Origin: Lachnospiraceae bacterium
GTDB taxonomy: Bacteria > Bacillota > Clostridia > Lachnospirales > Lachnospiraceae
Direction: 5' to 3'
Length of the DNA stretch: 64,000 bases
Assembly (NCBI GenBank): GCA_017387565.1
Contig: JAFOEY010000026.1
Location: 1 to 64,000, forward strand
Shown: one piece after another, positions 9,577 through 18,817 of the stretch
Numbering within the stretch: position 1 is the stretch's first letter
How the letters are laid out: each line of letters begins with the position of its first letter
Notes under the pieces: generated by a model
The model's input: only the letters and a program-made list of their open reading frames with translations
Database searches by the model: none
Told to the model about the DNA's origin: nothing
Made by a program: the position numbers and the translations under genes

Positions 9577-11061
9577 ATAGAATCCAACCGTTTCTACCAT
9601 TGTCTCATTTAAGGTATCATAGACAAAGATTGTCAAGCCTTCATAAATGGGACAATAAATCCGGTGATTGTATTCCACCACCACGGAAGAATACCCATTT
9701 TCGTAATCTTCCTCTGTGGGACACCGCACAGAAACCACGTCATAACTACCCAACTCCGAATCCCATCTGGATTGTTTGGTTTCCACAGTTGCAGTTGATA
9801 TGGAATCCGTTTGTTTCATATTATCAAGAGATGAGTAAATAACCTGACCGTCTTTTTGATTTATGACATAAAACTGGTTTCCGGCCTCCGCGTCCGGATA
9901 GATGCCATATTCAGCCAGTGCATTTCCAATGATTGCATAATTATCAGCATAAGCAAAACCTCCGCTAAGACCGAAGACAACCAGATAATTTTCCGAATTC
10001 AGTCCTTCTAAATAAGCCTCTAAATTTTCTGTTTCAATCAGCTCCTGATTCGCTGTTTTCTGATGGTAGCAGGCTGACATCATATCATAATCCCAATAAT
10101 CGGTTTCGTTTCGGTGATCCGGGATTTCAAATAAAGACTTCATATCTTCTGCCAAAAGACGCGTAAACTTCGGGGTTCCTTTATAATTTAAATGATGACC
10201 ATCCGCAAAATCAGATGAAAAATCCAGTCCCATCTCATCATAAAATAAATTGTAATTGATATAGGGGACATCATTTTCCTTTGCTATTTCTGCAACACGG
10301 TTATAAATTTTTTCTTCCCGCTCTGTTGGAAAATAGGGGGTATTTATCAACAAAAGCGGAATGTTTTCTTTTTTTGCCAAATCGATAATCTTTTGCAGAT
10401 ATTCGCTTTGCTTATCCGCAATTTCTTCCGTATCGGATATCTCTTTGATATTCTCCATTCGCAAACCGGCAACCTCTTCATTGGTCTGTGTCAAAAGATG
10501 TTGTCCCTTCCAACAGTCATAATGTGCAATACCTTTTCCTTCTACGAAATCTTCTCTTTCTAAAACCGAATAACGGCTGTGAAAACCGGGATATCCCAAC
10601 AAATAGGCAAGATGATTGTCCGGAACACTGACGTAGATTGCATCGATTTTATTTTTGGAAAACTTCATTCCAAAGGTGTTTTTGATCATCCCGCTTTCTT
10701 CCTGATATTCCTCTGTCAGGGAAGCCGAAAAACAATCTACGACTAAAAGCTTTGGATTCTGTGTTTTTAAAGCCTCTTTCATATAAAAATAGGTATTCCA
10801 GAGTGGCTGTATGGTTCCGCCAAGATTATAAGCCGCAATTCCATATTCATCCCACAATACGGCTGTGTTGATATCAACAAACATATGACTGCTGCCAAAA
10901 CACATCACATCTACGCTATTCTCTTTTAGTTTGTAAAACTGTTTCATTCCTTCAATGCCGTCTTCATCTTCAAACCGATATTGCAGCACATTGTAAAAAC
11001 CACTGAAAAGTATGGCAAATACAAGAAAGAAACTGATTATTTTTAAAGCATTTTTTTTCAT
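9538..11061 (-). CDS. SGNH/DltD-like exported acyltransferase partner
   Basis: 507 residues with one N-terminal membrane anchor (about 8-26) and a large extracytoplasmic domain. FGSSHMF (about 56-62) looks like the catalytic-Ser block and DGHHLNYKG (about 290-298) like the Asp-x-x-His block of SGNH hydrolases. Proteins of this type (DltD, AlgJ/AlgX-like) work with MBOAT transferases to esterify surface polymers. Here the MBOAT gene is 161 bases upstream on the same strand. Roles in D-alanylation or O-acetylation cannot be separated, and no dltA or dltC is present nearby. The 161-base gap is AT-rich without a clear terminator. Confidence 0.75.
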   Translation of the reverse strand: MKKNALKIISFFLVFAILFSGFYNVLQYRFEDEDGIEGMKQFYKLKENSVDVMCFGSSHMFVDINTAVLWDEYGIAAYNLGGTIQPLWNTYFYMKEALKTQNPKLLVVDCFSASLTEEYQEESGMIKNTFGMKFSKNKIDAIYVSVPDNHLAYLLGYPGFHSRYSVLEREDFVEGKGIAHYDCWKGQHLLTQTNEEVAGLRMENIKEISDTEEIADKQSEYLQKIIDLAKKENIPLLLINTPYFPTEREEKIYNRVAEIAKENDVPYINYNLFYDEMGLDFSSDFADGHHLNYKGTPKFTRLLAEDMKSLFEIPDHRNETDYWDYDMMSACYHQKTANQELIETENLEAYLEGLNSENYLVVFGLSGGFAYADNYAIIGNALAEYGIYPDAEAGNQFYVINQKDGQVIYSSLDNMKQTDSISTATVETKQSRWDSELGSYDVVSVRCPTEEDYENGYSSVVVEYNHRIYCPIYEGLTIFVYDTLNETMVETVGFYLENGSFCLNKWR

Positions 11062-11222
11062 AGAATAATCCTTTTACTGACTGTTCTTAATTGACGCGTC
11101 TCAACTCTTTCTTCCCTTTAACAGTTCGCGTCTATAATAGCAAAATATTTCGAGGCAACACGACTGTAAAATAGAATTTGATTTTTAGAAAATAAAATGA
11201 ACAACTCTAATTATCTAAAAAA

Positions 11223-12701
11223 TTAAAACTGGAAATAGATAAACTGCTTAGCCGAAAATCCGGGTCCATATTCACCGTAAATCAAAATAAAGAATAGCAA
11301 TCCAAAAATCACGGCAAATCGGAACCACAGATTCTGTGTCGATAAAAACATATCTAATGTAACCTGTTTTTTGTATCGCACCAAATCCACCAGGAAAAGC
11401 ACGATGAGAGCAACTAACAAAATATGTACCTCTGTTATATTCAGTCCCAGATTATATACAGAACCGTCAAACAAAACCCAGGGGTTCCATTTCGTTACAA
11501 TTCTTCCAATCATCTGACATGCATCCGAAAGATAGTTGGCACGGAAGAAAATCCAGGCAAAATCCGTTAAAACAAAGGTTACCAGAATTTGTCCGAAACG
11601 GTAACTGAAATTATTTGTCATAATATGTAACTTCAAAACCAGTTTATCTCTTACCGACTCGGTAGCATCTTCCACAATCTGATAGATTCCATGAATCATT
11701 CCCCATACTACATAAGTCCAATTGGCTCCATGCCATAAACCACTGATCAAAAAGGTAAGGAGCAAATTGAGATATTTTCTGGCTTTGGAGCATCTGCTTC
11801 CTCCAAGCGGAATATAAACATAGTCTCTTAACCAGGTACTTAATGAAATATGCCATCTGCGCCAGAAATCCCGGATAGATGATGCAAAATATGGCGTATT
11901 AAAGTTTTCCATTAACTCAAATCCCATGATTTTTGCCGCACCGATTGCAATCTGGGAATAGCTTGCAAAATCACAATAAATCTGAATTGCAAATAAGACA
12001 GAGGCAATGATAATTTCAACACTGCCATACATCCAGTAAGAATCATATACCTGGTCTACAACAATGGATACCCGGTCTGCAATGACCATTTTTAAAAAGT
12101 ATCCCCAGAGCATTAAGACCGCACCTTCCGTAATGCGTCTGTAATTCCATAGCTTGATTTGTTCCACCCGGTTAATCTGACGCAGCAAATTACCGGAGCG
12201 TTCAATAGGACCTGCCACTAACTGTGGGAAAAAAGAAACAAAAAGCGCATACTTTAAAAAATTCTTTTCTGCTTTAATAGTTCCTCTATATACATCAATG
12301 GTGTAACCCAATGCTTGAAAGGTATAAAAAGAAATGCCGACAGGCAGCAGGATATCAAAGCCTTTTTGCAAAGAATTAGCTCCGAATAAGGATAAAATAC
12401 GATTAACATTGCCGAGGAAAAAATCGAAATATTTAAAGAAGAATAATATAGATAAATTAATTAGAACAACTCCGGCAACAATCCATTTCCTTTTTTCTTT
12501 CCATTTTTCAATGCAAAGTCCGCCTAAGTATGTAACGATTGTCGATATCGCGATTAGTATTGCATATTTTGCATTCCATCCCATATAAAAATAGTAGCTC
12601 GCCACTAAAAGCCATAAGTGGCGAGCCTTTTTCGGAATCACAAAATAAATACATAAAACGATTGGAAAAAATAACATAAAGCTATAGGAATTAAACAGCA
12701 T
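11223..12701 (-). CDS. MBOAT-family membrane O-acyltransferase (AlgI/DltB-like)
   Basis: 492 residues and about ten to eleven hydrophobic segments. Family marks are FFPQLVAGPIERSGNLLRQI in the first half, the DFWRRWHISLSTWLRDYVYIP block, and the presumed active histidine in SGLWHGANWTYVVWG. It would transfer an acyl group across the membrane to an extracellular polymer, acting with the downstream SGNH protein. Its ATG lies inside the end of the upstream GT-C gene (11-base overlap) with the ribosome site GGAGAGGTAGCAG, so the pair is co-transcribed and likely translationally coupled. A 10-bp inverted repeat lies in codons near the start (12597-12626). Confidence 0.92.
   Translation of the reverse strand: MLFNSYSFMLFFPIVLCIYFVIPKKARHLWLLVASYYFYMGWNAKYAILIAISTIVTYLGGLCIEKWKEKRKWIVAGVVLINLSILFFFKYFDFFLGNVNRILSLFGANSLQKGFDILLPVGISFYTFQALGYTIDVYRGTIKAEKNFLKYALFVSFFPQLVAGPIERSGNLLRQINRVEQIKLWNYRRITEGAVLMLWGYFLKMVIADRVSIVVDQVYDSYWMYGSVEIIIASVLFAIQIYCDFASYSQIAIGAAKIMGFELMENFNTPYFASSIRDFWRRWHISLSTWLRDYVYIPLGGSRCSKARKYLNLLLTFLISGLWHGANWTYVVWGMIHGIYQIVEDATESVRDKLVLKLHIMTNNFSYRFGQILVTFVLTDFAWIFFRANYLSDACQMIGRIVTKWNPWVLFDGSVYNLGLNITEVHILLVALIVLFLVDLVRYKKQVTLDMFLSTQNLWFRFAVIFGLLFFILIYGEYGPGFSAKQFIYFQF
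12597..12626. repeat. Intragenic hairpin in the MBOAT gene
   Basis: Perfect 10-bp arms GCTCGCCACT / AGTGGCGAGC with a 10-base loop lie within the codons for residues about 26-35 of the acyltransferase. On the plus strand it is followed by CCTTTTT and would look like an intrinsic terminator. On the coding strand it is a strong hairpin about 75 bases after the start codon. Confidence 0.7.
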
Positions 12702-13908
12702 CTGCTACCTCTCCTTTTTGGTTGATCTCTTTATAAATACCGATACCAAGATCTATAATCAGTCCGGCATATAAAATTGCATAAACGGACAAAGGAATTA
12801 CCGTCTGCTGTGCCAGATACAGAGTATAACCGGCAAAGGAGCATCCGATGGCAATTAACGGCACATAAAACTTTTTCGGATTGGAAAAAGCTACAATGAC
12901 TGATAATACATCTGCCAGAATTCCATATCTTTCATGCATATGAGGCAGGAAAAATACAACTACCATAACAAAGAACATTCCCATACGTATGATTAAATCT
13001 TTGGTAAATACAAAGTTTTTCTGTGCAATATAATACATTAAAACCATCAAAACAGCCAATGTAAAATAAATACCGGCATCTGCATATTCTCTTAAAAAGC
13101 TGTCTGTTCCGATAATCTGATATACATTGGGAAATTTGTGGGACAACTTATAAATATCCATTTCCCCATTTGCCTGAAACAGGTATACCGTTAACAGATC
13201 CCATAAATTTTTGCCGGCAATCCAGGATGGAATAATTCCGATAAAATAAACAATCGGGAGCCATAAGAAATGCTGAATCTTCATTTTCTTTTTGACCCAC
13301 AACAGGACATAAAGCGGTGCGATAAATAGCGTCTGAAGCTTAAAAGCAAAAGCAACTCCATAAAAAATCAAAGAAATGCGGGGCTTGTCCCTTAACATAT
13401 ACAACAAAGACAACATCACAAAGCTTGTAAAGATGATATCACATTGTGCCCACATGGCGCTGTTTGCCACAATCGTAGGAACAAAAAGCATAACGGTATA
13501 TGCCATATAGCCGCTTTGCTTTTTGCCTGTCATGTCGTATACAATAAAACCTACAGCAATGGCTGCTACAAAATCAAAGAAAATGGAAACCATTTTCATC
13601 AAAATCAGTGTATTAAAAAATGGGCAGATACTGATAAAAGACAGAATCAAAAGGTAAGGAGTTGTATAATCCACGTACTCAAACTCCGCACTCAGACCTT
13701 TAAATCCGCCCCCGGCTTCTCGTAGTGTTGCAACCCAGGGCTCAAAAAACATCTTGTAATCTCCGGCAACAACATCACGAAGTGCATAACGGATATAACA
13801 ACCAAAAACAGTTGCAAAAACCAAAAGCAGGATATCAAGAAATCCTATCTCAAAGTTTTTGATTTTAAATTTTTTAGTTACAAGTCCTCTTAAAAATTGA
13901 TCTACCAT
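12691..13908 (-). CDS. GT-C-type membrane glycosyltransferase
   Basis: 405 residues with about nine to ten membrane spans. The first extracytoplasmic loop contains AGDYKMFFEPW, resembling the acidic-motif loop of GT-C enzymes that use lipid-linked sugars. AMWAQCD, FAFKLQ and LPHMHERYG are recurrent blocks of bacterial mannosyltransferase-like GT-C proteins. Donor and acceptor are unknown. It heads a three-gene set (GT-C, MBOAT, SGNH) that would build and acylate a surface glycan or glycolipid. GGAGAATAT precedes the ATG. The 140-base gap upstream holds a repeat fragment. Confidence 0.75.
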   Translation of the reverse strand: MVDQFLRGLVTKKFKIKNFEIGFLDILLLVFATVFGCYIRYALRDVVAGDYKMFFEPWVATLREAGGGFKGLSAEFEYVDYTTPYLLILSFISICPFFNTLILMKMVSIFFDFVAAIAVGFIVYDMTGKKQSGYMAYTVMLFVPTIVANSAMWAQCDIIFTSFVMLSLLYMLRDKPRISLIFYGVAFAFKLQTLFIAPLYVLLWVKKKMKIQHFLWLPIVYFIGIIPSWIAGKNLWDLLTVYLFQANGEMDIYKLSHKFPNVYQIIGTDSFLREYADAGIYFTLAVLMVLMYYIAQKNFVFTKDLIIRMGMFFVMVVVFFLPHMHERYGILADVLSVIVAFSNPKKFYVPLIAIGCSFAGYTLYLAQQTVIPLSVYAILYAGLIIDLGIGIYKEINQKGEVADAV

Positions 13909-13927
13909 ATATTCTCCGATTAATTTT

Positions 13928-13967
13928 ATGATGTTGGGTTCAATAGGTTTTACCCCTTGATCCCAAC
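13928..13967 (-). repeat. Intergenic repeat family, terminal-hairpin fragment (copy F)
   Basis: ATGATGTTGGG followed by TCAATAGGTTTTACCCC and CCCAACA matches the end module of the copy at 53843-53883 with scattered changes. It still forms a TGTTGGGTTCAA/TTGATCCCAACA stem. It lies between the ackA stop codon and the GT-C gene, so it would be in the 3' region of ackA. Its T-run is poor, so a terminator role is uncertain. Confidence 0.6.
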
Positions 13968-14048
13968 AAAGTCTTTCATTTATCTGACTCTCTGTACGAG
14001 ATAGGCATTATTCTATCATAGAAAGCACAGATAGCTTTTGCAAATTAT

Positions 14049-15254
14049 TTATTTTTCGCAGTTTACCAGACGCAGTGTTTCTCTGGCGATAGCCAGCTCT
14101 TCGTTGGTGGGAACAACCATAACAGTTGTCTTGCTATCCGGTGTGGAAATGGTAATTTCCTCCCCGCGAATTTTATTTGCTTCTTTATCAATCGTTACCC
14201 CAAGGTAACCTAAATATTCACAAATCATTTCTCTTGCCGTAAAATTGTTTTCGCCGACGCCGGCTGTAAAGGCAATAACGTCAACACCGTTCATGGCTGC
14301 CACATAAGCACCGACATATTTTGCTACACGATAGCTCCAGGTCTCCAAAGCGGTTTTTGCTTTTTCATTTCCTTCTTCTGCAGCATTTCCAAGATCACGG
14401 AAATCACTGGAAAGCCCACCGGATAATCCCAGTACACCGGATTTTTTATTGCAGATATTGATTACTTCTTCTGCAGAAAGATTCTCTTTCTGCGCAATAA
14501 AACTGATAATAGCAGGATCCAAATCCCCGGATCTTGTTCCCATAATTAATCCCTCTAACGGAGTAAGACCCATGGAAGTATCCACACACTGTCCGTTCTT
14601 AACAGCTGATACGGAAGCACCATTTCCAAGATGGCATACAATGATCTTTAAATCTTCGCGTTTTTTTCCTAAAATCTCAGCCACACGGTTACTTACAAAA
14701 TCATGGCTGGTACCATGGAAACCATAACGACGGATTTTGTAATTTTCATAATATTCATAAGGCAGTCCGTATAAATACGCCTTTTTCGGCATGGTCTGAT
14801 GGAATGCTGTATCAAATACAGCAACCATAGGAACACCGGGCATAATTTTTTTGCAGGAATTGATACCAATCAAATTGGCCGGATTGTGTAAAGGTGCAAG
14901 ATCATTGCATTCCTCTACTGCTTTTAATACTTCATCATCAATTACAACGCTGCTTGCAAATTTCTCGCCGCCATGGACAATCCGATGTCCGACTGCGCCG
15001 ATTTCATCCAAAGATTTTACAACACCGACTTTTGAATCTGTTAATTTTTCAATCACATATTTTACCGCTTCGGTATGGTCGGGCATGGGAACCTCAGTTG
15101 TTACCTTGTCACCGCCTGCAGGCTGATGCGTAATGGCACTACCTTCAATCCCGATTCTTTCACATAATCCTTTTGCAAGAACTTTTTCACTTTCGCTGTC
15201 GATAAGCTGATATTTTAAAGAAGAGCTACCGCAGTTGATTACCAAAATATTCAT
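14049..15254 (-). CDS. ackA: Acetate kinase
   Basis: 401 residues. It makes ATP and acetate from acetyl phosphate, the last step of fermentative acetate formation. Visible marks are the N-terminal phosphate-binding NCGSSSLKYQL (7-17), MVAVFDTAFHQTMP, and the GFHGTSHDFVS and VCHLGNGASV blocks of the ASKHA fold. The partner phosphotransacetylase is not adjacent. Instead proS lies 24 bases upstream on the same strand, so they are probably co-transcribed. AAGAGGCTG precedes the ATG. Confidence 0.98.
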   Translation of the reverse strand: MNILVINCGSSSLKYQLIDSESEKVLAKGLCERIGIEGSAITHQPAGGDKVTTEVPMPDHTEAVKYVIEKLTDSKVGVVKSLDEIGAVGHRIVHGGEKFASSVVIDDEVLKAVEECNDLAPLHNPANLIGINSCKKIMPGVPMVAVFDTAFHQTMPKKAYLYGLPYEYYENYKIRRYGFHGTSHDFVSNRVAEILGKKREDLKIIVCHLGNGASVSAVKNGQCVDTSMGLTPLEGLIMGTRSGDLDPAIISFIAQKENLSAEEVINICNKKSGVLGLSGGLSSDFRDLGNAAEEGNEKAKTALETWSYRVAKYVGAYVAAMNGVDVIAFTAGVGENNFTAREMICEYLGYLGVTIDKEANKIRGEEITISTPDSKTTVMVVPTNEELAIARETLRLVNCEK

Positions 15255-15278
15255 TTTTACAGCCTCTTTTCTTTTTTA

Positions 15279-16724
15279 TTAGTATGCTCTGCCCCAGTAA
15301 ACCATCTTAGTTGCCGGTTTGCCACAGCAAACACAGGTGTCTGCAAGATTTTCCTGTTCAAACGGCATACAACGACTGGTTACTGCCAGTTTTTCTTTTA
15401 TGATATCTTCACATTCACGGTTTCCGCACCACATTGCTTTTACAAATCCGGATTTTTCATTGAAGATCTTTTCAAATTCATCCATTGTTTTTGCAACGTA
15501 GGTATGTTGATCTCTGTGCTCTCTTGCTCTTTCCAACATTTCAACCTGCATGAAATCAAGTAACTTAAGTACTTCGGTTTCCACGTCATCGAGTGTACAT
15601 TCGATTTTTTCTCTTGTATCACGGCGAACCAGTACACATTTGCCTGCTTCAATATCTTTCGGTCCGATTTCCACACGAACCGGAACACCTCTCATTTCAC
15701 ATTCTGAGAATTTCCATCCGGGACTCTTATCTGAATCGTCCACCTTGACGCGAAGGTTACTGTCATGTGCTTTGCTCAAACGTTCTTTTAACTCATATGC
15801 TTTATCCAAAACGCCTTCTTTTTTCTGCTGAATCGGAACAATCATAACCTGAGTCGGAGCTACACGGGGCGGAAGAACAAGTCCTGAATTGTCACCATGA
15901 ACCATGATAACGGCACCGATCAATCTGGTTGTCATACCCCAGGAAGTCTGATGAACATATTTTAATGTATTGTCTTTATCCGTAAACTGAATACCGAATG
16001 CCTTTGCAAATCCGTCACCGAAGTTGTGGCTGGTACCGGATTGTAATGCCTTACCATCATGCATTAACGCTTCAATCGTGTATGTAGATTCTGCTCCGGC
16101 AAATTTTTCTTTATCTGTTTTCTTTCCTTTAATAACAGGAATCGCTAAAACCTCTTCGCAGAATTTTGCATAGACATTAAGCATTTGAATGGTTCTTTCT
16201 TCTGCTTCCTCAGCTGTCGCATGTGCAGTATGACCTTCCTGCCATAAGAATTCGCGACTTCTTAAAAACGGTCTGGTTTCCTTTTCCCAACGGACAACCG
16301 AACACCACTGATTGTATACCTTTGGAAGGTCTCTGTAAGACTGGATATCATTTTTATAAAAATCACAGAATAAGGTTTCGGATGTCGGTCTTACACACAT
16401 TCTCTCCTGTAATGGCTGAAGTCCTCCATGTGTAACCCATGCTACTTCCGGTGCAAATCCTTCAACATGATCTTTTTCTTTCTGTAAAAGACTTTCCGGA
16501 ATAAACATCGGCAGATAAACATTTTCGACTCCCGTCTCTTTAAAGCGAGCATCTAACTGCTTTTGGATTAATTCCCAAATTGCGTATCCGGCGGGTTTAA
16601 AAACCATACATCCTTTAACACTTGTATAATCGATCAATTCTGCCTTTTTTACAACGTCTGTATACCATTGCGCAAAATCATCTTCCATAGCTGTTATTGC
16701 TTCTACTAGTTTCTTCTCAGCCAT
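15279..16724 (-). CDS. proS: Prolyl-tRNA synthetase (type 3, archaeal/eukaryotic-like)
   Basis: 481 residues. It charges tRNA-Pro with proline. This is the short form without the editing insertion, with class II motif 2 ([26 protein letters not shown], cited in parts) and motif 3 near [16 protein letters not shown]. The C-terminal extension carries four cysteines (WCGNREC, CVCCG) and ends in Tyr (WGRAY), typical of the ProS3 type. The leader upstream (16725-16893) shows no T-box sequence, so tRNA-dependent attenuation is not supported. Transcription probably continues into ackA. Confidence 0.97.
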   Translation of the reverse strand: MAEKKLVEAITAMEDDFAQWYTDVVKKAELIDYTSVKGCMVFKPAGYAIWELIQKQLDARFKETGVENVYLPMFIPESLLQKEKDHVEGFAPEVAWVTHGGLQPLQERMCVRPTSETLFCDFYKNDIQSYRDLPKVYNQWCSVVRWEKETRPFLRSREFLWQEGHTAHATAEEAEERTIQMLNVYAKFCEEVLAIPVIKGKKTDKEKFAGAESTYTIEALMHDGKALQSGTSHNFGDGFAKAFGIQFTDKDNTLKYVHQTSWGMTTRLIGAVIMVHGDNSGLVLPPRVAPTQVMIVPIQQKKEGVLDKAYELKERLSKAHDSNLRVKVDDSDKSPGWKFSECEMRGVPVRVEIGPKDIEAGKCVLVRRDTREKIECTLDDVETEVLKLLDFMQVEMLERAREHRDQHTYVAKTMDEFEKIFNEKSGFVKAMWCGNRECEDIIKEKLAVTSRCMPFEQENLADTCVCCGKPATKMVYWGRAY

Positions 16725-16893
16725 TTTTCTTTCCCTTTCTGTTTTAATTTTTATCTTTAAATTTTAAAGACTGTATTTTGTTTTTCCCTATTTACAATTG
16801 TGTTTCTACGAAATTTGACTCTATTAGAGGTAGAGGCGCGTTCTCACTTGGATGACAACGCAAATGTACGAAATTCACAAGCACAAATTGTAT

Positions 16894-16920
16894 AAAAAAT
16901 AGGCATAATCCTGCTATTTT
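16894..16920 (-). terminator. Intrinsic terminator after the AI-2E-family gene
   Basis: On the minus strand, AAAATA-GCA and TGC-(C)-TATTTT form a stem around GGATTA, followed by a run of T. It lies 49 bases past the stop of the AI-2E-family gene and would end the histidine kinase/response regulator/RluA/AI-2E unit before proS begins. Confidence 0.65.
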
Positions 16921-16968
16921 CATTTTACAGCCTAATCAGTTCCATTGTATGCACAATGCCTGTGTTTG

Positions 16969-18009
16969 TCAATGATAAAGCCGTTTGTACAACTCGAATA
17001 AAGTCAACAAATACAAGGGTCCCCACAATACGCCTGCTGTCCCAAATGCTTTCATCCCGATATAGACGGATGCCAGAATGCCGATTGGCCAGATCCCCAT
17101 GCTTTTTCCGATAAGTTTTGGCTCAAGCAGTTCTCTGGCTATGGCAGAAACCACAAAGGTTATAAGTAAGATGAGTGCTGCCATTTCATTTCCCATGAGC
17201 AACTGAAATACTGCAAGCGGCAATAAGACCATGGCTGTTCCGATAAACGGAAGCATATCCAGAAATCCTGTCACCAGTGCCCACAGATACGGAAAGTTAT
17301 AATCACAAATTAAAAATCCCACAAAACAAATCAAGCTGATAATTAACATGATTTCTATCTGTGCCAAAAGATATTTACCGACAGTCCGGATCAGTTTTCC
17401 CACCATCAAAGTCATTTCTCCCAGAAAGGGAATTTTTTTGGTTTTTTCCAGAATCCTGTCATAATCCTGCGCAAATAAAACTGCGGCAATGATAGTTACG
17501 ATCAAAAACATAAAGCCGGAAAACAGTGTTTTTCCATATGAAAATGTCTGTCCGACAATCCCGGGCAATAAATCCTTCTCCATATTTTCAATCAGAATAT
17601 CTACTCTGTCGATAATCAGATTTTCTACATAAACAGAATTAATTCCCAAATTTTTTTCTATGGAACAACAGCTTTCATGTATAAAACCCGAAATACTTTT
17701 TTCATATATTCCCAGACGCAGAACAAATTCTTTGAAACGGAAAAAACCTTTCATACCGATATACCAGACAAGTATCAGGATGACAGAAAGAAGCAAAAAC
17801 AGGAACAAGCCGGATAAAAACCCTTTATTGATTTTGGTCTTTTGAAGAAACAGAAGGGGTTTTCGAATGATATAGACATAGATTCCCGCTATCACAAAAG
17901 GCAGAATAAATACGACAATATATTTAATTAAGAGAAAAATACCGACCGCCGCCAGAACAAAATAAATTTCCTTTTGATGTTTTTTGATATCATCATAAAA
18001 AGATCCCAT
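16969..18009 (-). CDS. AI-2E-family/YtvI-like membrane permease
   Basis: 346 residues from the ATG at 18009, with about eight hydrophobic segments in the layout of the AI-2E transporter superfamily. These are an N-terminal pair, a long extracytoplasmic loop (about 90-165), and the C-terminal block with VTGFLDMLPFIGTAMVLLP and GVLWGPLYLLTLFELYKRLY. The sporulation protein YtvI and Na+/H+ antiporter-like proteins share this fold, so the substrate is open. A longer frame upstream overlaps the rluA stop and lacks a ribosome site. AAAAGGTGAT before this ATG lies in a hairpin loop (see 18005-18033). It is the last gene of its operon. Confidence 0.8.
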   Translation of the reverse strand: MGSFYDDIKKHQKEIYFVLAAVGIFLLIKYIVVFILPFVIAGIYVYIIRKPLLFLQKTKINKGFLSGLFLFLLLSVILILVWYIGMKGFFRFKEFVLRLGIYEKSISGFIHESCCSIEKNLGINSVYVENLIIDRVDILIENMEKDLLPGIVGQTFSYGKTLFSGFMFLIVTIIAAVLFAQDYDRILEKTKKIPFLGEMTLMVGKLIRTVGKYLLAQIEIMLIISLICFVGFLICDYNFPYLWALVTGFLDMLPFIGTAMVLLPLAVFQLLMGNEMAALILLITFVVSAIARELLEPKLIGKSMGIWPIGILASVYIGMKAFGTAGVLWGPLYLLTLFELYKRLYH

Positions 18010-18033
18010 ACTATCACCTTTTGATAGTATGGG
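18005..18033 (-). promoter_or_regulatory. Translation-initiation hairpin of the AI-2E-family gene
   Basis: Perfect 11-bp arms CCCATACTATC and GATAGTATGGG surround the 7-base loop AAAAGGT (minus strand). The loop is the Shine-Dalgarno core, and the start codon ATG (18009-18007) is paired in the 3' arm. The structure lies in the 38-base gap after rluA. It could limit initiation until opened by ribosomes from upstream or by a ligand or protein. Confidence 0.75.
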
Positions 18034-18047
18034 AAATCCGTTTTCTT

Positions 18048-18803
18048 TTATTCTGTTACATTTTGTAAAATTGTTTTTTGGGGTTTTATGGTAAAAGCCA
18101 ATGGTTTTTTGCTTGAAGGATGCCGAAATTGTATCGTCTGAGCACATAGTGCCACGTCAGGCACACAAAGTTTTTGGCTTACCTGTTTTGACAGGTCTGT
18201 TCCGTATTTTAAATCTCCTAAAAGCGGCATTCCTGCATGGGAAAGCTGCACCCGGATCTGATGATGTCTGCCGGTGTGAAGATCTATTTTAACGTATAAA
18301 ATGTATCCCTGATCTATTTTTTCCTTTTTTAAAATAGTATATGTCAATTCTGCCTTTTTTGCATCTTTTACAGCTTCTTTGTTGTCTGCCGATACAACTT
18401 TTGACAAATTTGTTTTGGAATCTTTTTGTAAATAATCAGTCAGGGTTATCTGTTCTCCAACCGGATGTATTTCCTTTTCTTTCCAAAAAGAATTGTCCGA
18501 ATCCGATCTGTCTTCTATAAATACCGCAGCCAGATATTGTTTTTTCATTGTTTTATCTGTAATCTGCTGATTTAGCGTAGCGGTTGCTTTGGGATTTTTA
18601 CCAAATATCAAAACACCTTCAACCGGCTGGTCTAAACGTTGTATCAGACCAAGATAGGGCTCCTTTTTCCCTTCCTTTGCCAGATAATTCTTCAATTCGG
18701 AAACAACATCCATTTTTGCAAACCCGCCTGTTTGTGTTGCAATTCCCGCAGGCTTGTAACACACCAAAATATCGTTATCTTCATATAGGATCTGTGTCTG
18801 CAT
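18048..18803 (-). CDS. RluA-family RNA pseudouridine synthase
   Basis: 251 residues. It isomerises a uridine to pseudouridine in rRNA or tRNA. The catalytic motif is LIQRLDQPVEGVLIFGK (about 53-69), where Asp is the expected nucleophile. The HTGRHHQIRVQLSHAGMPLLGD block (cited in parts) near 180-200 is the second family signature. There is no S4 domain at the N-terminus, so this is the short form. The target position is not predictable. It starts 14 bases after the response regulator gene and is followed by the AI-2E-family gene. Confidence 0.93.
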   Translation of the reverse strand: MQTQILYEDNDILVCYKPAGIATQTGGFAKMDVVSELKNYLAKEGKKEPYLGLIQRLDQPVEGVLIFGKNPKATATLNQQITDKTMKKQYLAAVFIEDRSDSDNSFWKEKEIHPVGEQITLTDYLQKDSKTNLSKVVSADNKEAVKDAKKAELTYTILKKEKIDQGYILYVKIDLHTGRHHQIRVQLSHAGMPLLGDLKYGTDLSKQVSQKLCVPDVALCAQTIQFRHPSSKKPLAFTIKPQKTILQNVTE

Positions 18804-18817
18804 AATCTTTTTCCTTT

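Noticed and set aside
13928..13967. Strong intrinsic terminator for ackA
   Set aside because: The stem is imperfect and is not followed by a T-run on the minus strand; similarity to the repeat family explains it better.
16725..16893. Possible T-box or other riboswitch upstream of proS
   Set aside because: No T-box sequence (AGGGTGGNACCGCG-like) and no specifier-loop architecture could be found on the minus strand.
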